A stretch of 22,607 nt of DNA from CAZYTX01 sp964650485 (GTDB lineage: Bacteria; RBG-13-61-14; DATKZS01), in contig CAZYTX010000057.1 of the NCBI GenBank assembly GCA_964650485.1, positions 1 to 22,607 of the forward strand, written 5' to 3'. Position numbers and translations under genes: made by a program. This document shows positions 7,131-13,147 of this stretch, in pieces. Position 1 is the first letter of the stretch, and every line of letters begins with the position of its first letter. The notes beneath the pieces were generated by a model that saw only the letters and a program-made list of their open reading frames with translations, did no database searches and was not told where the DNA came from.

Positions 7131-8969
7131 CTACCATTTGCCCTCTTCCCTGGCCTTTAGCTCGCGCTCGGCCTCGCCGCACCCCGGGTTCAGCTCCAGC
7201 GCGGTTTTGAACTCTTTTTCCGCGGCCTCGGGTTCGCCCTGTTCTTTTAGTATCTTTGCCATGAACACGTGCAGGGATTCCAGGTTGGGGTTTATGCTCA
7301 TGGCCTGTTTCAGGATGTCCTTTGCATCCGCGGTCCTCTTCTCGGGCTCCTCGTCCGTGTCCGAGTATATGGCCCATCCCAGGTAGCCCATGTACTCGGC
7401 CTCGCCGGGCTTTTTCTTGACCGCCTGGTCGAACATCCTGCGGGCGGTCTTCCAGTCCCTTTTCCTTACCGCCTGCATTCCCTTTTGCAGGTACTGCTCG
7501 GCCTGAAGCTCGGGCCTTTCCCTTTCCTCCTCTTCCCGCTTCTTTAACTGCTCCCGGTATTGTTCTCTCAACTCCGCGGTCCTCAGGGTCTCGTATGCCC
7601 TTATGATACGGGCGTTAATCTCCTCGAGCTTTTCCCGTGCCTCGGGAGAGAGCTCGGAGCTGACCTTTTCCTTGTCCCACTCGGCGTGGAGCCTGCGGTA
7701 GGCCCTCTCGATCTCTTCGTCTCCGGCGTCCCGGGACAGCCCCAGCAGGGAGAAGAAGTCCGAGCTCTTCACGCTCATGTACATCGAAAGCACCCGGGTC
7801 TCTTCCTTTCCCTCTTCCTCCTCCGCAGGCTGCTGCGACGCCGATTGGAAGTGCGCGATTATATCATCGGGCCCCGGCTGCTTGTCCTCCGCCCCCACTG
7901 TAATCTCCTCTTCGAGTACGTCCTCTCGGGGGCCTGCTTCCTGCTCCTCTCTCCCGCCTTCCCCTTCCTCTCCCTCTCCTTCCCACGTCACTTCCATTTC
8001 CCCGTCCGAAGAGGATGGGAAGAACTCTATCCCGGGGGTCTCCCCTTCTTCTTTTGCCGGCTCCTGCTCTTCTTCCACCGGCGCCTGGGCTGGAGCCTCG
8101 GGCGCTTCTTCGCTATGCTCCTCTTGTTCCACCATGTCCTCCTCGAAGACCTCGGGGGCCTGGGCCGAGGGCCTTATGAAATCTTCGACCGGGGGAAACT
8201 CGAGCTCGCCTTCCCAAATGGAGCGCACCGCCTGCTCGGGCTTTCCGTGGGTCCCTATGAGGCCGCACACCAGGAGCATGTATAACAGCTTGTCAGCCTT
8301 ATCATGGGAGGGTTCCTGCTTTTTTATCTCCAGCAGTGTCCTGGTCCCGTCAATCATGATAACCAGGGCGCTGTCTTTCTCGTCCAGGTCGTACTCCCCG
8401 ATTTTATCCGTCATCCCGGGCAGTGGGAGTATCGGGCCGGTCCCCACCCTGGCAAGCTGCTGCTCCACTGCGCCCGGCGGAAAGAAGCGGTATATGCCCT
8501 CCCTCATCAGAGCGGGCACGTGCATGTCAAAACGGTAGGTGTCTTCTATGAACTCGACCCCCGGATGGAAGGAGAACTCGGCCCTGATCCAGGCGAAGCA
8601 GGTGAGCAGCTTCTCCCTGGTCTGTGTCTTGACCTCGTGAAAGAGCTCCCTTGGTGAGAGACAGCCAAGCTTGACAAGAGCCGCACCCTGCTGGATATTC
8701 TTGTCCACCATGAGCTGTATGCTCTTCTCGAAATCCTGCTCGCTGATCTTTCCCTTCTTCACCAGGTGCCGGCCCAGGGTCTCGTCCCTCACCGTGCTGT
8801 CAACGTTCTGGGGCGCGCCCTCGACCATGAAGACCACCTTGGTCACCTGGTCGCGCCTGAGCACCAGCCTTCCGGTGGCCTTGCGCTCATGGATGAACTG
8901 CAGCACCGCGGGGAAGGGGTGTTGCTCCAGGTCGCCCTCCATGGGCTCAAGCCCCTTAGCGTTCTCCAT
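7131..8969 (-). CDS. DUF4388 (PATAN-like) protein with degenerate J domain and TPR repeats
   Basis: Residues 10-240 match the DUF4388/PATAN type, a signalling domain of deltaproteobacteria and cyanobacteria (GDLEQHPFPAVLQFIHERK, ATGRLVLRRD, GRHLVKKGKIS). Residues 255-395 are an acidic Glu/Pro linker. Residues 403-473 have the DnaJ J-domain pattern (DFFSLLGLSRDAGDEEIERA, YETLRTAELREQY), but the HPD tripeptide that stimulates Hsp70 reads DKE at about residues 432-434. Residues 490-612 contain two to three TPR units (AVRKRDWKTARRMFDQAV, EPEAAEKEFKTALELNP). A cytoplasmic scaffold or signalling role is likely; classical co-chaperone activity is not. The ATG has AGGA about 8 bp upstream, overlapping the end of the ComEA-like gene 9 bp away. 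An in-frame ATG at codon 10 is an alternative start. Confidence 0.8.
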   Translation of the reverse strand: MENAKGLEPMEGDLEQHPFPAVLQFIHERKATGRLVLRRDQVTKVVFMVEGAPQNVDSTVRDETLGRHLVKKGKISEQDFEKSIQLMVDKNIQQGAALVKLGCLSPRELFHEVKTQTREKLLTCFAWIRAEFSFHPGVEFIEDTYRFDMHVPALMREGIYRFFPPGAVEQQLARVGTGPILPLPGMTDKIGEYDLDEKDSALVIMIDGTRTLLEIKKQEPSHDKADKLLYMLLVCGLIGTHGKPEQAVRSIWEGELEFPPVEDFIRPSAQAPEVFEEDMVEQEEHSEEAPEAPAQAPVEEEQEPAKEEGETPGIEFFPSSSDGEMEVTWEGEGEEGEGGREEQEAGPREDVLEEEITVGAEDKQPGPDDIIAHFQSASQQPAEEEEGKEETRVLSMYMSVKSSDFFSLLGLSRDAGDEEIERAYRRLHAEWDKEKVSSELSPEAREKLEEINARIIRAYETLRTAELREQYREQLKKREEEERERPELQAEQYLQKGMQAVRKRDWKTARRMFDQAVKKKPGEAEYMGYLGWAIYSDTDEEPEKRTADAKDILKQAMSINPNLESLHVFMAKILKEQGEPEAAEKEFKTALELNPGCGEAERELKAREEGKW

Positions 8970-8978
8970 ATCTACTTC

Positions 8979-9404
8979 CTACTCCACCCTGGCCCATTTT
9001 ATGAGGCTCTCCTTTGCGGCCTTGCAGAGCCCCGGACACCCGAGGGCCTCGTCCATGCTCTTGAAACCCTCGTTTGCTTCCCTTTCCTCGATTATCCTGC
9101 GGGCGGTGATCTCGCCAATTCCGGAGAGCATTGCCAGGTCTTCGGCCACGGCATGGTTCAAATCCATCTTTTGTCCCAGGAGGTGCTTGTGGGCGTTGCT
9201 GCACTCGCAGACGCGCTTGTCATCCCCGTGTACGAGCACGGTCAAGTAGGGCCCTTTTACACACCCGCATCGCATGTTCCCTGTCCCGGCCCCGGGGTCC
9301 GGCCCGCTCCGGAAGAGGCACCACAGCGACAGGGCCGCGGCCATTAACGCCGGTCCGAACAGCTCAGCGCTTCTTTCTCTTTTTCTTTGGACCTTTTCTT
9401 TCAT
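8979..9404 (-). CDS. ComEA-like helix-hairpin-helix protein, membrane-anchored
   Basis: The C-terminal half (residues 80-140) is a ComEA-type helix-hairpin-helix DNA-binding domain (MDLNHAVAEDLAMLSGIGEI, ARRIIEEREA, FKSMDEAL). ComEA is the periplasmic DNA receptor used in transformation. The N-terminus has a basic stretch and one hydrophobic segment (residues 14-31), fitting a membrane anchor. Between them lie two Cys-x-Cys pairs (residues 46/48 and 66/68, 17 apart) followed by AHKH, which could bind metal or form disulfides. Another pair (123, 127) sits in the last helix loop. The chosen ATG overlaps cimA by 41 bp, with AAAGG directly before it, which is too close for a good ribosome site. 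ATG at 9344 (codon 21) is a possible alternative but would cut into the anchor. No other competence genes are in view. Confidence 0.75.
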   Translation of the reverse strand: MKEKVQRKRERSAELFGPALMAAALSLWCLFRSGPDPGAGTGNMRCGCVKGPYLTVLVHGDDKRVCECSNAHKHLLGQKMDLNHAVAEDLAMLSGIGEITARRIIEEREANEGFKSMDEALGCPGLCKAAKESLIKWARVE

Positions 9405-10965
9405 CCTTTAACAGCTTGTAGTCTATGCTGTCTATGAGGGCCTGCCAACTGGCCTCGATGATGTTGTCGGACACGCCCACTGTCCCCCATGAGTCCCTGC
9501 CGTCGGTGGTCTCGATCTGCACCCTCACCTTGCTGGCCGTGGCCAGCCCCGCGGGCAGCACCCTCACCTTGTAGTCAACCAGCCTCACCTGCTCCAGGCC
9601 GGGATAAAAACGGGCAAGGGCCTTGCGAAGCGCGTTGTCAAGCGCGTTCACCGGTCCCACCCCCTCTGCCGCGGTGTGGGCCTCGCCAAAAGGCGTGCGC
9701 ACCATTATGGTGGCCTCGGCCCGGGCCTTCTCGTCCTCGGGCCTGCGCTCGTCAATGACCCGGAACCCCTGGAAATCAAAGTAGTGCTTCCTGCCGCCTA
9801 CTGTCTCCTTCATGAGCAGCTCGAAGCTGGCCTCCGCGCCCTCGAACTGGTACCCCTGCTCCTCCATGAGCTTGACCTGCTCCAGCAGGCGGCGGGCCTC
9901 GGGCGAGCGGCGCTCGAGCCGGTGCCCGTACTCGCCGGCCTTCACGATGAGGCTGGAGCTGCCGGAAAGGTCGGAGACGATGAACCTCCTCCGGTTGCCC
10001 ACGCTTTCCGGTTCCACGTGCTCGTAGGTCTCCGGCTTCCTCTGCACCGCGTGGCCGTGTTGTCCCCCCTTGTGGGCGAATGCCGAGTCCCCCACAAAGG
10101 GCTGGTGCGCAGGGGGCGCGATAAGTGCGAGCTCGTACACGAAAAGGCTGGCCTCCCGCAGCTTTTTGAGCTTTGACCTGGAGATGCAGGGCACGCCCAT
10201 CTTCAGCGCCAGGTCCGGGATGATGGAGCACAGGTTTGCGTTGCCGGCCCTCTCCCCGATACCGTTCACCGTGCCCTGCACCATGGTCGCGCCGCTCCTT
10301 ACCGCGGCCAGGGTGTTGGCCACGGCCAGCTCGCAGTCGTTGTGGCAGTGTATTGCAAGCGGGGTATCGAGCATGGTCTTCACCCGCTCCACGGCCTCGG
10401 ACACCTGGGGGGGCATGCTTCCCCCGTTGGTGTCGCAAAGGCAGGTCCAGTCAGCGCCCGCTTCCGCGGCAGAGAGCAGGACCTCCTCTGCGTAGGCCCG
10501 GTTCGAAAAGTACGAGTCAAAGAAGTGCTCGGCGTCGAATATGACCTCAATGCCCTTGTTCTTCAAGTAGTCCACCGTGTCCGCTATCATGGAGAGGTTC
10601 TCGGAAAGGGATGCGCCCAGCACCTCGGTCACGTGGAAGTCCCACGACTTTCCAACCACCGCCACGGCCTTGGCCCCGGCCTTTACGAGCTCCTTTACCT
10701 GCGGGTCTTTTGCCGGGGTCAGCCCTTTTCTGCGGGTGGCGCCGAACGCGGTCAGTGTGGCGTTCTTGAGTTCGAGGCTTTTCGCGTCCTTGAAGAACTG
10801 GGTGTCTTTGGGGTTCGCTCCCGGCCATCCGCCCTCGATGTAGTGCACCCCCAACTCGTCGAGCTTTGCGGTTATCCTGGTTTTATCGGTCACGGAGAAG
10901 CTTATGTCCTCACCCTGCGCCCCGTCCCGGAGTGTTGTGTCGTATACCTTAACCTTTGCGGTCAT
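9364..10965 (-). CDS. cimA: (R)-citramalate synthase
   Basis: The enzyme condenses pyruvate with acetyl-CoA to citramalate, the first step of the threonine-independent route to isoleucine. The 533-residue protein starts with the DRE-TIM motif (VYDTTLRDGAQGED), followed by IEGGWPGANPKD, typical of CimA rather than of 2-isopropylmalate synthase. It has the metal-binding HCHND at residues 206-210 and VQGTVNGIGERAGNAN. The C-terminal third (from about residue 390) is the LeuA-type regulatory domain, the expected site of isoleucine feedback. The ATG has GAGGAG upstream. It lies 39 bp after lysC, so the two probably share a transcript. The last residues are a lysine/arginine tail (GPKKKRKKR), and their codons overlap the start of the ComEA-like gene in another frame. 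A homocitrate synthase is less likely given the motif set. Confidence 0.93.
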   Translation of the reverse strand: MTAKVKVYDTTLRDGAQGEDISFSVTDKTRITAKLDELGVHYIEGGWPGANPKDTQFFKDAKSLELKNATLTAFGATRRKGLTPAKDPQVKELVKAGAKAVAVVGKSWDFHVTEVLGASLSENLSMIADTVDYLKNKGIEVIFDAEHFFDSYFSNRAYAEEVLLSAAEAGADWTCLCDTNGGSMPPQVSEAVERVKTMLDTPLAIHCHNDCELAVANTLAAVRSGATMVQGTVNGIGERAGNANLCSIIPDLALKMGVPCISRSKLKKLREASLFVYELALIAPPAHQPFVGDSAFAHKGGQHGHAVQRKPETYEHVEPESVGNRRRFIVSDLSGSSSLIVKAGEYGHRLERRSPEARRLLEQVKLMEEQGYQFEGAEASFELLMKETVGGRKHYFDFQGFRVIDERRPEDEKARAEATIMVRTPFGEAHTAAEGVGPVNALDNALRKALARFYPGLEQVRLVDYKVRVLPAGLATASKVRVQIETTDGRDSWGTVGVSDNIIEASWQALIDSIDYKLLKDERKGPKKKRKKR

Positions 10966-11004
10966 TCTTTTTCTCCTCGCGGCCTTGTCTGAATAGCTGC
11001 CGCG

Positions 11005-12291
11005 TCATTTCTTCGGGCTCTTGGCCGCCTTTTTGCCTCTCGTTTTCTTTTTGGGGCCGGTCTTTTTTGATTTTGGCTTCTTGTGCAGATCAAAGGCCTC
11101 GTGCAGCACCCGCACGGCCAGCTCGCCGTACTTCTCGTCCACCACGCAGGAGACCTTTATCTCCGAGGTGGAGATCATCTGGATGTTCACCCCTCCGCCG
11201 GAGAGGGCCTCGAACATGCACGCGGCCACTCCCGCGTGCGAGCGCATGCCCAGCCCCACCACGCTGACCTTTGCTATCTTGTCGTCGGTGGACACGTTTT
11301 CCGCACCCAGGCTCTTTGCCACCTCCTGGGCCAGCTTCTTGGAGCGGGCCAGGTCCTCCTTTCGCACCGTGAATGATATGTCCGTATGTCCGCGCTCGGA
11401 CACGTTCTGTATGATCATGTCCACGGATATGTTGGCCTCGGCCAGGGGCTTGAACAGCTTGGCCGCCATTCCCGGCCTGTCGGGCACCGGCCCGATGGTT
11501 ATCTTGCTCTCGTTCCTGTCAAGCGCCACGCCCGAAACCACGATCTTCTCCATTTGCCTGTCTCCTTTTGTCACCAGGGTCCCCTTTGACGGACCGAAGG
11601 TGCACATGCAGTTCACCGGCACCCCGTGCTTCATGGCCATCTCCACCGCGCGTATCTGCAATACCTTGGCCCCCACGCTTGCGAGCTCGAGCAGCTCCTC
11701 GTAGCTTATGCGCTCGAGCCTGCGGGCCCTCTCCTCGATGCGGGGGTCCGCGGTGTAGACCCCGTCCACGTCCGAGTATATCTCGCACAGGTCGGCCTTG
11801 AGCGCCGCAGCCACCGCCACCGCGCTGGTGTCCGAGCCCCCCCTTCCCAGGGTGGTGATGTTGTGCTCGTGGTCAATGCCCTGGAACCCGGCCACAATCA
11901 CTATGTGGCCCTGCCGGAGCAGCTTTTTTATCTTCTCCGCCCGGATGTTCTCGATGCGCGCGTCCTTGAATGCGGTGTCGGTCTCCACCGGCACCTGGAA
12001 CCCGAGCAGCGACCTGGCCTTGCCGCCCATCGAGGTTATGGCCATGGCAAGGAGCGCGGTCGAGACCTGCTCGCCCGTGCTCACCATGGAGTCGTACTCG
12101 CGCAGGTCGGGCAGGTCGGTTATTGACCCGGCCAACTCTATTAGCCTGTCGGTCTCGCCCTTCATGGCCGAGGCCACCACAACCACGGAGTCGCCTTCCC
12201 GCTCCCTGGCAAGCACTTTCTGGGCCACCGCCCTGATCTTGTCCGCGTCGGCAAGCGACGACCCGCCGTACTTCTGAACCACTAATGCCAA
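11005..12291 (-). CDS. lysC: Aspartate kinase with two ACT domains and a lysine-rich tail
   Basis: Phosphorylates aspartate as the first step to lysine, threonine, methionine and diaminopimelate. The kinase motifs are clear: VQKYGGSSLAD at the N-terminus, FQGIDHEHNITTLGRGGSDT, and YSDVDGVYTADPR. Residues 255-400 hold two ACT domains (ITIGPVPDRPGMAAKLFKPL; VSVVGLGMRSHAGVAACMFE), the expected site of lysine or threonine inhibition. The normal fold ends near residue 402. The last 26 residues hold 13 lysines, an unusual basic tail. The ATG is preceded by GGGGAGG at about 10 bp and AGGAG directly adjacent. The 229-bp leader is palindrome-rich and may carry regulation, but I see no recognisable lysine riboswitch. 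Confidence 0.94.
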   Translation of the reverse strand: MALVVQKYGGSSLADADKIRAVAQKVLAREREGDSVVVVASAMKGETDRLIELAGSITDLPDLREYDSMVSTGEQVSTALLAMAITSMGGKARSLLGFQVPVETDTAFKDARIENIRAEKIKKLLRQGHIVIVAGFQGIDHEHNITTLGRGGSDTSAVAVAAALKADLCEIYSDVDGVYTADPRIEERARRLERISYEELLELASVGAKVLQIRAVEMAMKHGVPVNCMCTFGPSKGTLVTKGDRQMEKIVVSGVALDRNESKITIGPVPDRPGMAAKLFKPLAEANISVDMIIQNVSERGHTDISFTVRKEDLARSKKLAQEVAKSLGAENVSTDDKIAKVSVVGLGMRSHAGVAACMFEALSGGGVNIQMISTSEIKVSCVVDEKYGELAVRVLHEAFDLHKKPKSKKTGPKKKTRGKKAAKSPKK

Positions 12292-12364
12292 CTCCTGCGT
12301 CCTCCCCGAACATAGTATTTTAAGCTGCGCCGTCTAAAACAGATGATGAAAGCAAGGGTTATTA

Positions 12365-12385
12365 TCGCACAGAGACACAGACATG
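12365..12385. repeat. Interspersed repeat unit (tcgcacagagacacaga)
   Basis: This 21-bp stretch closely matches the left arm of the inverted repeat at 19927-19953 and the reverse complement of its right arm at 19991-20010. All are intergenic. Here only one arm is present. Confidence 0.55.
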
Positions 12386-12390
12386 TAGCC

Positions 12391-12419
12391 CACGTAGCTC
12401 CGCTACGTGCGAGCGGAGC
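12391..12419. repeat. Two mutually exclusive hairpins in the lysC leader
   Basis: cacgtagc (12391-12398) pairs with gctacgtg (12402-12409) around a 3-nt loop. Alternatively gctccgc (12397-12403) pairs with gcggagc (12413-12419). The two stems share bases and cannot form together. In the lysC-sense RNA this lies about 100 nt upstream of the start codon. It could be a regulatory switch or a palindromic repeat. Confidence 0.5.
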
Positions 12420-12497
12420 GAGCAGGTCATGTGCACTTCTTCAGACCTTTTCCAATACCCTTTTGCTCTTTCCTGCACAACCTACTCCCTTTGGTCG

Positions 12498-12535
12498 CAC
12501 ACGTAGCAAAGCTATGTGTGTTACCCGTTACGGGT
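12498..12535. repeat. Two adjacent hairpins at the tsaE stop codon
   Basis: cacacgtagc (12498-12507) pairs with gctatgtgtg (12511-12520) around loop aaa, with one G-T mismatch. Next to it, acccgt (12523-12528) pairs with acgggt (12530-12535) around one base. The second palindrome encodes the end of TsaE, including the stop. The first shares the cgtagc/gcta core with the hairpin at 12391-12409. There is no T-run, so this is not a standard terminator. Confidence 0.5.
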
Positions 12536-13147
12536 CCCATCCTCCTCCAGTGCCCTTTTTATCTCCTCCCACCGCCCGGCAAGGCCCGGGCCCGGCTCGA
12601 GCTCGATCAGCCTCGCGCTCTCGCCGCTCCTTTGCAGCCTGACCCACAGGGTGCGGGGCCCGAACAGCGCGGGGAACCTGTCCGCCCACTCCACCGCGCT
12701 CACCCCCTCGCCCTCGAAGAACTCCTCGTACCCCAGTTCTTTTACCTCTTCCTCGCTCCCCAGCCTGTAAAAGTCAAAGTGGTAGAGCTTAAGGCCCCCC
12801 AGGCAGCACCTGGAACCATAGCGCCTCTCACGAGGACGTGGCCCCGTATGGGCCGCACGGCCCGTATCTGTGCATGGTGCTTGTTTATGCACAATGCCGG
12901 GGCGGTTTGTGAGCAGGGACTCCCTGCTCACTGCATACTCGTTTAGAATAACAAAAGTGGGGCTGGTTACCACCACCTCGGGTGCAACCCCCACTCCCAG
13001 GGCCAGGCCCTTGACGAACACGGTCTTTCCCGAGCCCAGGTCCCCGCACAGGGCCACCACGTCGCCCGGCCGGAGCATGTCCCCGACCCTTTGGCCCGCC
13101 TCCGCGGTTTGCCCGGGCCTGTTCGATTCAATCACCGCTCTTTTCAA
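12521..13147 (-). CDS. tsaE: tRNA t6A biosynthesis ATPase TsaE, with an in-frame insert
   Basis: TsaE is the ATPase that works with TsaB and TsaD in N6-threonylcarbamoyl-adenosine modification of tRNA, usually essential. The P-loop GDLGSGKT (residues 35-42), TSPTFVILNEY, YHFDFYRL and AVEW motifs are all present. The protein has 208 residues; most homologues have about 140-165. The excess is residues 72-118, between NEY and LYHFD, where E. coli TsaE has only about seven residues. The insert is basic, holds three cysteines, and is encoded by palindromic DNA. Translation probably begins at TTG (13147), which overlaps the stop of nnr (TTGA), with GAGGAG only 1 bp away; GTG at 13135 is an alternative. 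It is the last gene of the folP-tsaE run. Confidence 0.92.
   Translation of the reverse strand: MKRAVIESNRPGQTAEAGQRVGDMLRPGDVVALCGDLGSGKTVFVKGLALGVGVAPEVVVTSPTFVILNEYAVSRESLLTNRPGIVHKQAPCTDTGRAAHTGPRPRERRYGSRCCLGGLKLYHFDFYRLGSEEEVKELGYEEFFEGEGVSAVEWADRFPALFGPRTLWVRLQRSGESARLIELEPGPGLAGRWEEIKRALEEDGTRNG
12794..12934. repeat. Palindromic element-like insertion within tsaE
   Basis: About 141 bp (47 codons, borders approximate), in frame with no stop, absent from usual TsaE. It holds successive palindromes: ccagg/cctgg (12799-12803, 12809-12813), gggccg/cggccc (12850-12855, 12858-12863), tgtgcat/atgcaca (12869-12875, 12887-12893), and a perfect 11-bp stem around one base, gtgagcaggga/tccctgctcac (12909-12919, 12921-12931). 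I found no clear target-site duplication. This resembles palindromic elements known inside Rickettsia proteins in behaviour only, not in sequence. Confidence 0.7.

Noticed and set aside
7560..8538. Plus-strand frames opposite the DUF4388 gene
   Set aside because: They mirror the Glu/Pro linker as Ser/Leu/Phe-rich sequence and have no recognisable motif.
12292..12520. Lysine riboswitch before lysC
   Set aside because: The gap has hairpins but none of the conserved motifs or the multi-helix layout I would expect. It also contains repeat sequence found elsewhere in the window.
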